A stretch of DNA of 9,295 nucleotides from Ruminiclostridium sp. (GTDB taxonomy: Bacteria > Bacillota > Clostridia > Oscillospirales > Oscillospiraceae), in NCBI GenBank assembly GCA_017560855.1, contig JAFZEB010000211.1:1-9295 (forward strand), given 5' to 3'. The notes under the pieces were generated by a model that ran no database searches, was not told the origin of the DNA, and was given only the letters and a program-made list of their open reading frames with translations. The translations under genes and the position numbers were made by a program. Shown here in pieces: positions 1 to 6,096 of this stretch. The number at the start of each line of letters is the position of its first letter. Position 1 is the stretch's first letter.

Positions 1-333
1 ATGCAGGAACTGAAGCAGGGCGTGGGCCTGCGTGCATACGCCCAGACCAACCCTGTGGATGCCTACAAGCAGGAAGGTTTTGAGATGTTCGAGGGCATGA
101 TCCAGGCCATCCAGGAGGAGACCATCCGCCGGATCATTGCCGCCCGGGTCCAGACCCCTGAGATCCAGCGGGAGCGCGTGGCCAAGGTCACCGGCACCTC
201 CGGCGGCAGCGACGGCACCGTGAAGAAGGCCCCCGTCCGCAAGGCCGTGAAGGTGGGCCCCAACGATCCCTGCCCCTGCGGCAGCGGCAAGAAGTATAAG
301 AAGTGCTGCTACTTAAAAGATAAGCAGGGCTGA
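1..333 (+). CDS. secA: SecA preprotein translocase ATPase, C-terminal fragment (5' end outside window)
   Basis: The last 110 residues of SecA, the cytoplasmic ATPase that drives proteins through the SecYEG channel. The fragment opens with the family's helical scaffold motif (GVGLRAYAQTNPVDAYKQEG), followed by the FEMFEGMI helix. A variable linker (about residues 60-85) leads to the C-terminal zinc-binding SEC-C tail PCPCGSGKKYKKCC, with ligands at C91, C93, C102 and C103 of the visible part; in known SecA this tail contacts SecB or ribosomes. The frame is open from base 1, so the ATG at base 1 is an internal methionine and not the start. The stop is TGA at 331-333. No ribosome binding site is visible because the gene begins upstream. 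The identification is very secure. The gene could in principle be a secA2, but the intact SEC-C tail favours the housekeeping copy. Confidence 0.96.
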   Translation: MQELKQGVGLRAYAQTNPVDAYKQEGFEMFEGMIQAIQEETIRRIIAARVQTPEIQRERVAKVTGTSGGSDGTVKKAPVRKAVKVGPNDPCPCGSGKKYKKCCYLKDKQG

Positions 334-347
334 TTTCCCGCAAGCTA

Positions 348-403
348 TGTAGGGGCGGATACTATCCGCCCGCGGGCGGCTGATAGCCGCCCCTACATTT
401 TTT
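348..403 (+). repeat. GC-rich nested palindrome with T tract; probable terminator after secA
   Basis: The outer arms TGTAGGGGCGG (348-358) and CCGCCCCTACA (387-397) are perfect 11-bp complements. Inside them, CTAT (362-365) pairs with ATAG (383-386) around the 14-bp perfect palindrome CCGCCCGCGGGCGG (366-379). Six T residues follow (398-403), as expected for a rho-independent terminator of secA on the + strand. From memory, closely similar GC-rich palindromes are scattered between genes in Oscillospiraceae genomes, so this may also be one copy of an interspersed repeat; that part is recollection and cannot be shown from one copy. Confidence 0.7.
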
Positions 404-420
404 AACCTGGAGGTGTAACT

Positions 421-1236
421 ATGCCCTTTACCATGCAAACCAAAGATAAGGTGGTCTTTCACACCTCTGATCAGATTTCCGCCGCCGGAGGGGTGGCCCA
501 CGGCTTTGCCTCCCGGCTGGGGGGTGTCAGCACCGGACACTGCGCCGAGCTGAACTTAGGCTTGACCCGTCACGACAGCCCCGAGGCCGTCCGGGAGAAC
601 TATCATCGGTTCTGCGCCGCCCTGGGCACCGACGTGAACGGCCTGGTTTTTTCCCACCAGGTCCACGAGGACACCATCCGGGTGGTCCAGGCCTCCGACG
701 TGCTGGCCGACATCTTCGCCCCCATCCCCTACGATGCCGACGGTCTCATCACCGACCAGCCCGGTCTGTGCCTGACCATCTACTACGCCGACTGCATCCC
801 CGTCCTTCTCTACGATCCCGTGAAGAAGGTCATCGCCGCCGTACACTCCGGTTGGCGGGGGACCGCTCTGGGCATTGCCCCCAAGGCGGTCAAAAAAATG
901 CAGGATCTCTACGACAGCGATCCCAAGGACGTTCTGGCCGCCATCGGCCCGGGCATCGGCCCCTGCTGTTTTGAGACCCACGACGATGTGCCCACCGCCA
1001 TGACCGCTCAGCTGGGTCCCGGTGTCATGGACCACGTCACCACCCTGCCCAACGGAAAATTCCAGGTGGACCTGAAAGGCATCCTCACCTGGCAGCTCAC
1101 CGCTGTCGGAGTGACCCCCGACCACCTGGAGGTCCTTCCCCTCTGCACCGGCTGCCACCCGGAGCTCTACTGGTCCCACCGAAAGATGGGGGACCGGCGG
1201 GGCAACCAGGCCGCCATGATCCAGCTCATTCCCTGA
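421..1236 (+). CDS. pgeF: Peptidoglycan editing factor PgeF (YfiH/YlmD, laccase-domain family)
   Basis: A 271-aa cytoplasmic protein of normal family length. In E. coli the family (formerly 'polyphenol oxidase/laccase domain', YfiH) removes misincorporated L-Ser from muropeptide precursors, and the fold is also reported to act on purine nucleosides. The metal-site residues are all visible: H79 in FSHQVHED, C125 in YYADCIPVL and H142 in AAVHSGWRGT. The C-to-H spacing of 17 residues is typical. Further family motifs are AAIGPGIGPCCFE (173-185) and the C-terminal LCTGCHPELYWSHR (241-254). The start at 421 is supported by GGAGGT at 409-414, six bases upstream; an internal M5 has no comparable site. 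The gene is 25 bp from the M23 peptidase gene, so the two are probably cotranscribed in a peptidoglycan-related unit. The GC-rich palindrome at 348-403 separates it from secA. I see no promoter in the 87-bp gap, so read-through from secA is possible. No defects are seen. Confidence 0.93.
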   Translation: MPFTMQTKDKVVFHTSDQISAAGGVAHGFASRLGGVSTGHCAELNLGLTRHDSPEAVRENYHRFCAALGTDVNGLVFSHQVHEDTIRVVQASDVLADIFAPIPYDADGLITDQPGLCLTIYYADCIPVLLYDPVKKVIAAVHSGWRGTALGIAPKAVKKMQDLYDSDPKDVLAAIGPGIGPCCFETHDDVPTAMTAQLGPGVMDHVTTLPNGKFQVDLKGILTWQLTAVGVTPDHLEVLPLCTGCHPELYWSHRKMGDRRGNQAAMIQLIP

Positions 1237-1261
1237 TCCCAGCGAAAGGAGGTCGATCCCC

Positions 1262-3016
1262 ATGGGTGATCGAGATCCCAAACTCTCACACTTCATCCGC
1301 AGCCTTCAGACCCTCCGCCGCAAGGGCGAGGAATGGAGCGCTGCCCATCCTGTTAAATCCAGCCTGCCCTTTTTGGGGCTGACGGCTGTGATCCTCACCG
1401 GCTCTGTGCTGGCCACCTCCTGCACCCTGTGCTACACGGTGGACGCCCAGGGCAAGACGGTCACTTATATCCAAAGCGAGGAGACCTACTCTGCCGCCGT
1501 GTCCAAGGCCGAGGCCAAGACCTCCCGCATCCTGGCCACCGACTACGCATTCACAGAAGATGTCACCATCCGCACCACCCTGGCCCCCAAGGACCAGGTG
1601 GAGGAGCTCACCCAGGCCACCGACTCCATCATGGAGATCATCCCGGAGCTGGAGCACGTGTACACCATCTCTGTGGACGGCATCCTGGTGGGCGCTGCCG
1701 AGCGTGCAGAAATCATCCAGGAGGCTCTCTCCCTGGTCACCAACCACTACACCACCCCGGAGACCCTGTCGGTCACTTTTGACAGCCAGGTAAATCTGCG
1801 GTATGAATACCTGCCCGCAGAGCAGGGGGTGTCCACTGCCCGGGAGCTGGCCGACCTGCTCCTGGCCGAGACCCCCCGAACCTTCCCCTACACCGTTCAG
1901 GCCGGGGACACCCTGGAGGGCCTCATGGCCCGGTTCAACATGACCCAGGAGCGGCTCCAGGAACTGAACCCCGAAATGGACCTCTCCCCCAAGGCTCTGG
2001 CCATCGGTATGGCCGACATCGCCGAAGAGGTGGACACGGCCGACCTGGCAGAGGTCATGGCCGACCAGTTCGGCACCCCTCTGGAGGAAGGTCTCCTGCT
2101 CACCGTGGAGCAGTCCTGCCCCCTGCTGGTGGTCTCCACCATCGAAGAGCAGTCCCTCACCCGGACCACCACCCCCAAGCTGGAGACCCAGCCCGACCCC
2201 ACCATGTTCACCGGGGAACAGCGGATCATCCAGGAGGGCAAGACCGGCGAAGACCAGGTCCTGGCCCGGGTGGTCAAGCGATGCGGCGTGACCATCGCCA
2301 GTTCCGACCTGAACACCGTCACCCTCACCGAATCCGTTCCCCTCATCGTGGGCACCGGCACCCAGCCCAAGCCCCAGCTTCCCGATGGCTGTCTCTTCCT
2401 GTGGCCCGTTCGGGGGGCCATCTCCTCGGATTACGGCTACCGCTTCATCTTTGGTGAGACCAACTTCCACCGGGGCATCGACATCCCCGCCCCCGCCGGC
2501 ACCGCCATCAATGCCGCCGCTGACGGCGTGGTTGCCTTCGCCGGAGAGCGAGGCACTTATGGCAACCTGGTGATCCTCACCCACCCGGGCGGCTTCCAGA
2601 CCTACTACGCCCACTGCTCCCAGTTGCTGGTGAAGGCGGGCGACACGGTCACCCAGGGCCAGCCTGTGGCCGCTGTGGGCTCCACCGGCCGGTCTACCGG
2701 TCCTCACGTCCACTTCGAGGTGCGCTACCACAACAGCCCCATCGATCCTCTGCTGTACCTGCCCGGTGCAAACAACGCCCCCGCACGGACGGAAGTCCCC
2801 GAGCAGGAGGAAGAGACTGTGGTGGAGCCTGTGGTCCCCGAGACCCCTGTAGCCCCCGAAGTCCCGTCTGTGCCCGAGATCCCCACAGAGCCCCAGGCTC
2901 CCGTCCAGCCTGATGGGGAGACCCCCACAGAGCCTCCTGTGGCCCCCGAGACCCAGGACCCTGCTCAGATCCCCGAAGAGGCGGCACTGCCAACCGAAGA
3001 AACTCCCCTTGCATAA
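1262..3016 (+). CDS. Membrane-anchored LysM-G5-M23 peptidoglycan endopeptidase
   Basis: A 584-aa cell-wall hydrolase. Residues 1-33 are basic and cytoplasmic, followed by one hydrophobic segment (about 34-53) that should act as a signal anchor. An alpha/beta region (about 60-200) has no clear family match. A LysM motif begins at YTVQAGDTLEGLMARFNM (210-227), a G5-like domain spans about 290-365, and the M23 (lysostaphin/LytM-type) catalytic domain spans about 381-500. Its zinc and catalytic residues are intact: H403 and D407 in HRGIDIP, H451 in YYAHCS, and H482 and H484 in PHVHFEV. The enzyme is therefore predicted to be active on peptide cross-bridges. The tail from about 506 to 584 is low-complexity Pro/Glu/Val/Thr (PETP, PEVP, PEIP units) and may extend through the wall. 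The start is supported by AAAGGAGG at 1245-1252, nine bases upstream. It lies 25 bp after pgeF and is followed at once by a strong terminator. Its exact role (division, growth or sporulation) cannot be read from the sequence. Confidence 0.9.
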   Translation: MGDRDPKLSHFIRSLQTLRRKGEEWSAAHPVKSSLPFLGLTAVILTGSVLATSCTLCYTVDAQGKTVTYIQSEETYSAAVSKAEAKTSRILATDYAFTEDVTIRTTLAPKDQVEELTQATDSIMEIIPELEHVYTISVDGILVGAAERAEIIQEALSLVTNHYTTPETLSVTFDSQVNLRYEYLPAEQGVSTARELADLLLAETPRTFPYTVQAGDTLEGLMARFNMTQERLQELNPEMDLSPKALAIGMADIAEEVDTADLAEVMADQFGTPLEEGLLLTVEQSCPLLVVSTIEEQSLTRTTTPKLETQPDPTMFTGEQRIIQEGKTGEDQVLARVVKRCGVTIASSDLNTVTLTESVPLIVGTGTQPKPQLPDGCLFLWPVRGAISSDYGYRFIFGETNFHRGIDIPAPAGTAINAAADGVVAFAGERGTYGNLVILTHPGGFQTYYAHCSQLLVKAGDTVTQGQPVAAVGSTGRSTGPHVHFEVRYHNSPIDPLLYLPGANNAPARTEVPEQEEETVVEPVVPETPVAPEVPSVPEIPTEPQAPVQPDGETPTEPPVAPETQDPAQIPEEAALPTEETPLA

Positions 3017-3017
3017 C

Positions 3018-3061
3018 AAAACCAGCCTGGACCGAATGGTCCAGGCTGGTTTTCTTTTTTT
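3018..3061 (+). terminator. Rho-independent terminator of the pgeF-M23 unit
   Basis: The 16-nt arm AAAACCAGCCTGGACC (3018-3033) pairs perfectly with 3038-3053 across a GAAT loop, and after one C seven T residues follow (3055-3061). The stem begins two bases after the M23 stop codon. The A run on the left arm gives a shorter TTTT-G-TT tract on the - strand, so it may also stop transcripts coming from the SLH genes, though less efficiently. Confidence 0.93.
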
Positions 3062-3066
3062 CAGGT

Positions 3067-3186
3067 CCCCTCATCCGTCACGGCTACGCCGTGACACCTT
3101 CTCCCCACGGGAGAAGGCTCCCCTGTCAAGCAACGACAAGGCTTCTCCCTGGGGAGAAGCTGTCTGCGAAGCAGACTGATGAGGGG
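3067..3186. repeat. 120-bp hairpin-rich element with 13-bp terminal inverted repeats (MITE/REP-like)
   Basis: The ends CCCCTCATCCGTC (3067-3079) and GACTGATGAGGGG (3174-3186) are inverted repeats with one mismatch. Four compact hairpins lie within or overlap the ends: GTCACGGC/GCCGTGAC (3077-3084/3088-3095), CCTTCTCCC/GGGAGAAGG (3097-3105/3109-3117), GCTTCTCCC/GGGAGAAGC (3141-3149/3152-3160) and GTCTGC/GCAGAC (3162-3167/3171-3176). The second and third hairpins are near copies of each other. No plausible gene or ribosome binding site is present and no target-site duplication is obvious. It sits between convergent genes. From memory, similar 'CCCCTCATCCGTC' intergenic repeats are common in Faecalibacterium and Oscillibacter-type genomes. 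A T run follows at 3195-3200, so the folded element could also act as a + strand terminator. Confidence 0.75.
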
Positions 3187-3207
3187 ATCCGGTCTTTTTT
3201 GTCATTT

Positions 3208-4659
3208 TCAGGCCATGTCACGATACAGGAAGGTGACGATCTGGCCGCGGGTGCAGGTCGCACTGGGGGAGAATGTGGTGGCAGAGGTTCCGTTGGTGAT
3301 ACCCTCCTTCACTGCCCAGGCCACTGCCTGTGCGTAGGGGGTGGAAGGGCTCACATCGGAGAAGGTGGCTCCGCTTGCGGTGGGAGAACCCGCCAGACGC
3401 CACAGGTAGAGGGCCACGTCACTGCGCTGGCAGCTGGCGTTGGGGTCCAGGGATTTGCTGGTAACGATGCCCTGCTCATAGGCCCACAGCATGGCGTTGT
3501 AGTAATACTGGCCGCTGGTGACGGTGGAGTTGGTGAAGGGGTTGGCAATGGTCGCCTTGGGCTGACCAACGGCCCGCCACAGGAAGGTCAGGATCTGCCC
3601 CTGGGTGCAGGTCTGGTCAGGGGAGAAGGTGGTAGCGGAAGTGCCGTTGGTGATGCCTTCCTTCACCGCCCAGACCACAGGGTCATAGGCGTAGTTGCCG
3701 GTGGGCACATCCAGGAAGGACCCCTGGGCCGCCGCGGCAGCCTGGGCGTAGGACCGGAGGGCAGATGCCATGGAGGATGCGGATTTCCAGTCCCCGACCA
3801 CATCCTCTCCGCCAGTCGTTACTTCGTAAATCTGCTGGTCCCAATTCCATGCTTTAAATTCACGGGGGGATTCATACCAGCTTACCCAGTCAGAAATACT
3901 ATCAAAAGACAAGTACCTTCCATCTTCCTTTTCAAGATACAGCATACCGGGATTATATTGGCTATATTCCCAACGGTCATCAAAAACCCATCCCGCCTGG
4001 ATCATGTCCGATATTTTTGCTTTGTACATAGGGTTCCCACCGAAATCCGTCGTCATACTTGTCTTTACCAGCGGAATCGTTGTGTAGCTCATCGCATACT
4101 TTCCATCTTCGGTATAGGCTCGATATGTCATACTGTGCTTAACTAACGTGAACTTCCCGTTTTGGATGGCGTAAATCAATGTTCCGTAAGGACCTGTGTC
4201 TCCTACACTGTTTCCAGCCCATCCATCCCAAACCATCAGAGCAGTTTTTCCACGATATGTTCCGAATTCCATGCCAAAATCGAAATCGTTTTCCATATCT
4301 TTTGCGTAATTAAACTTTTTGGTTTGCTGGCCATCCCATGTCCAGAGAGTAAAGTCTCCCGCATAGTAATAGTCTCCATACCATTCCTCAGTAAGCGCAG
4401 TGGCCAGCACGGGCTTACCGTCATTGGCTGCAACTAAAATGGCAACGCTATCCTTCGGAAGCTTTGCAAGCACATTCGCATAGGATTGTGCCATATCATA
4501 GGTCATCTTACAGGTATTTTTATTGCCAACATAGCCGACATTTCTCAAATAGTTGGCCGGGGAGAATGCCGCCCCGGCCGTCAGGGGCAGCATACCCAGG
4601 ACCAGCACCAGGCTCAGGGCCAGGGCTGTCCATCGTTTCCACAGGGAAGAAGTTTTCAT
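3208..4659 (-). CDS. Secreted SLH-domain surface protein, downstream paralog (A)
   Basis: A 483-aa exported protein. The signal peptide has a basic n-region (K2, K8, R9), a Leu/Val-rich core (about 12-25) and a probable cleavage site after AGA (residues 28-30). The central domain (about 31-312) is unrecognised and rich in Tyr, Trp and Asp. Three SLH repeats follow at about 315-366 (FLDVP...FSPDQTCTQGQ), 374-425 and 432-483 (FSDVSPS...FSPSATCTRGQ). SLH domains normally bind pyruvylated secondary cell-wall polysaccharide, so the protein is predicted to be held on the cell surface. The start is fixed by AAGGAGAT, seven bases upstream (4666-4673 on +), which is identical to the site in paralog B. 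It is the last gene of the operon, 33 bp after B. Its central third (about 3830-4560) is clearly AT-richer than its flanks and than B, which suggests different ancestry or faster drift. The function of the central domain is unknown. Confidence 0.88.
   Translation of the reverse strand: MKTSSLWKRWTALALSLVLVLGMLPLTAGAAFSPANYLRNVGYVGNKNTCKMTYDMAQSYANVLAKLPKDSVAILVAANDGKPVLATALTEEWYGDYYYAGDFTLWTWDGQQTKKFNYAKDMENDFDFGMEFGTYRGKTALMVWDGWAGNSVGDTGPYGTLIYAIQNGKFTLVKHSMTYRAYTEDGKYAMSYTTIPLVKTSMTTDFGGNPMYKAKISDMIQAGWVFDDRWEYSQYNPGMLYLEKEDGRYLSFDSISDWVSWYESPREFKAWNWDQQIYEVTTGGEDVVGDWKSASSMASALRSYAQAAAAAQGSFLDVPTGNYAYDPVVWAVKEGITNGTSATTFSPDQTCTQGQILTFLWRAVGQPKATIANPFTNSTVTSGQYYYNAMLWAYEQGIVTSKSLDPNASCQRSDVALYLWRLAGSPTASGATFSDVSPSTPYAQAVAWAVKEGITNGTSATTFSPSATCTRGQIVTFLYRDMA
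3212..3694 (-). repeat. SLH-coding DNA repeat, copy A (pairs with 4697-5179)
   Basis: This stretch aligns without gaps (constant offset of 1485 bp) to 4697-5179. I counted about 36 differences in about 480 bases by eye, roughly 92% identity, many of them at third codon positions. The high identity fades close to the start of the first SLH repeat. Confidence 0.9.
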
Positions 4660-4677
4660 GCAAACATCTCCTTTTCT
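4568..4677 (-). repeat. RBS and signal-peptide DNA repeat, copy A (pairs with 5981-6090)
   Basis: These 110 bases match 5981-6090 with a single difference (G at 4576 versus A at 5989). The repeat covers the ribosome binding site, the start codon and the first 30 codons, and it ends at the predicted signal-peptidase cleavage site. Confidence 0.95.
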
Positions 4678-4692
4678 CTAGTAATCAACGTC

Positions 4693-6072
4693 TCACGCCA
4701 TGTCACGATACAGGAAGGTGACGATCTGGCCGCGGGTGCAGGTCGCACTGGGGGAGAAAGTGGTGGCAGAGGTGCCGTTGGTGATGCCCTCCTGCACCGC
4801 CCAGGCCACCGCCTGTGCGTAGGGTGCAGAGGAGCTCACGTCGGAGAAGGTGGCACCCCCGGCGGCGGGGGAACCCGCCAGACGCCACAGGTAGAGGGCC
4901 ACGTCGCTGCGCTGGCAGCCGGCGTTGGGGTTCAGGGACTTGCTGGTGACGATCCCCTGCTCATAGGCCCACAGCATGGCGTTGTAGTAATACTGGCCGC
5001 TGGTGACGGCGGAGTTGGTAAAGGGGTTGGCGATGGTCGCCTTGGGCTCCCCAACGGCCCGCCACAGGAAGGTCAGGATCTGACCCTGGGTGCAGGTCTG
5101 GTCGGGGGAGAAGGTGGTGGCGGAGGTGCCGTTGGTGATGCCTTCCTTCACCGCCCAGACCACGGGGTCGTAGGCATAGTGGCTGGGTCCCACGTCCAGG
5201 AATTCTCCCTGGAGCTGAGCTCTCGCCTCCGCATAGGTCCTCAGGGCAGAGGACATGTGCCAGCCGCTGGCCCATGTGCCTAACAGCTCATCTTCCCCGG
5301 TAGAGTACAGGATGATCTGGTCCCTATCCTCTCGGAATGCATCCCGGATGGTTTCATACCGAGATTCATCCGCATAATACGTTCCATCCACCTTGGTCAG
5401 GGTGTAGTACCCGCCAAAGCTATCGGAGTAATGCTTCCATCCCGCCTGCTCCAGAGCCCGAATAGAAACGGTCCCACTTTGGGGATTTACCAGAGGCATG
5501 TTTTGACCAAAGGCTGTCTTACCATCTCCATTGGGCATGGCACTGTAGAACATGATATGGTGGAGCAGGGTCAGTCTGCCGTTTTTCACGGCGTAGTATA
5601 AACTTCCACCGGCATCGCCCACGGCCAAAGACACACCGTCTCCTACCCGAATGGCCGGTTGGGACTGATATCGGCCAAAGTCAAAGCCAAACATATAGTC
5701 CAGCTCCATCTCACTTTTGAAGTTATGGGCAACCGCACGGGTGCCGTTCCACTCCCACACACGAAGGGTATTTCCAAGGTTGTACTTGGGATTCCGTTCC
5801 ACGGTGATCAGCAGGGGGTAGCCATCCCCGGCAGGGTCTGCCAGCACTGCATACTGGGAGCTGGCCCCCAGGGAATCCAGAGCTTTGGCATAGCCCAGAG
5901 CTGCATCATAGTCCAGGGCACATCGGTTCCAGTCCCCCAGATAGGCCGCATCAGCCAGATAAACAGCCGGGGAATTTTTCGCCGCCCCAGCCGTCAGGGG
6001 CAGCATACCCAGGACCAGCACCAGGCTCAGGGCCAGGGCTGTCCATCGTTTCCACAGGGAAGAAGTTTTCAT
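4693..6072 (-). CDS. Secreted SLH-domain surface protein, upstream paralog (B)
   Basis: A 459-aa paralog of the next gene in the operon. The signal peptide (residues 1-30) is identical to that of A. The central domain (about 31-288) is homologous along its length but strongly diverged: YLADAAYLG matches YLRNVGYVG, LRVWEWNG matches FTLWTWDG, YYAVKNGRLTLLHH matches IYAIQNGKFTLVKH, and MSSALRTYAEA matches MASALRSYAQA. Three SLH repeats follow at about 291-342, 350-401 and 408-459, nearly identical to those in A. The segment AVLADPAGDGYPLLITV (75-91) resembles the 'alvDldGDGvPELiv' pattern of many clostridial secreted proteins, which is a weak resemblance only. The predicted location is the cell surface, held by SLH binding to wall polysaccharide. 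AAGGAGAT (6079-6086 on +) lies seven bases before the ATG. The gene starts 24 bp after the VWA-lectin gene and ends 33 bp before A, so it shares their transcript. Ligand and function are unknown. Confidence 0.88.
   Translation of the reverse strand: MKTSSLWKRWTALALSLVLVLGMLPLTAGAAKNSPAVYLADAAYLGDWNRCALDYDAALGYAKALDSLGASSQYAVLADPAGDGYPLLITVERNPKYNLGNTLRVWEWNGTRAVAHNFKSEMELDYMFGFDFGRYQSQPAIRVGDGVSLAVGDAGGSLYYAVKNGRLTLLHHIMFYSAMPNGDGKTAFGQNMPLVNPQSGTVSIRALEQAGWKHYSDSFGGYYTLTKVDGTYYADESRYETIRDAFREDRDQIILYSTGEDELLGTWASGWHMSSALRTYAEARAQLQGEFLDVGPSHYAYDPVVWAVKEGITNGTSATTFSPDQTCTQGQILTFLWRAVGEPKATIANPFTNSAVTSGQYYYNAMLWAYEQGIVTSKSLNPNAGCQRSDVALYLWRLAGSPAAGGATFSDVSSSAPYAQAVAWAVQEGITNGTSATTFSPSATCTRGQIVTFLYRDMA
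4697..5179 (-). repeat. SLH-coding DNA repeat, copy B (pairs with 3212-3694)
   Basis: Gapless partner of 3212-3694 at roughly 92% identity by eye. It encodes the greater part of the three SLH repeats of paralog B. Confidence 0.9.
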
Positions 6073-6090
6073 GCAAACATCTCCTTTTCT
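5981..6090 (-). repeat. RBS and signal-peptide DNA repeat, copy B (pairs with 4568-4677)
   Basis: Partner of 4568-4677 with 109 of 110 bases identical. The match stops abruptly at the signal-peptide cleavage codon on one side and just beyond the ribosome binding site on the other. Confidence 0.95.
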
Positions 6091-6096
6091 TACGCG

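Noticed and set aside
1409..1432. Possible lipobox (LATSC, C54) in the M23 peptidase
   Set aside because: Position -3 would be Ala and -1 Ser after a 33-residue cytoplasmic lead, which fits a transmembrane anchor better than a lipoprotein signal.
1286..3019. 577-codon open frame on the - strand opposite the M23 peptidase gene
   Set aside because: Gly/His/Leu-rich shadow frame with no recognisable domain. The + strand gene has intact catalytic motifs.
3091..4146. 351-codon + strand frame beginning in the hairpin repeat
   Set aside because: It starts inside the non-coding repeat and then runs antisense through the SLH gene, with no ribosome binding site or domain.
3212..6090. CRISPR-like or phase-variable repeat array
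   Set aside because: The repeats are two copies each of gene ends from tandem paralogs. There are no short regularly spaced repeats, spacers or simple-sequence tracts.
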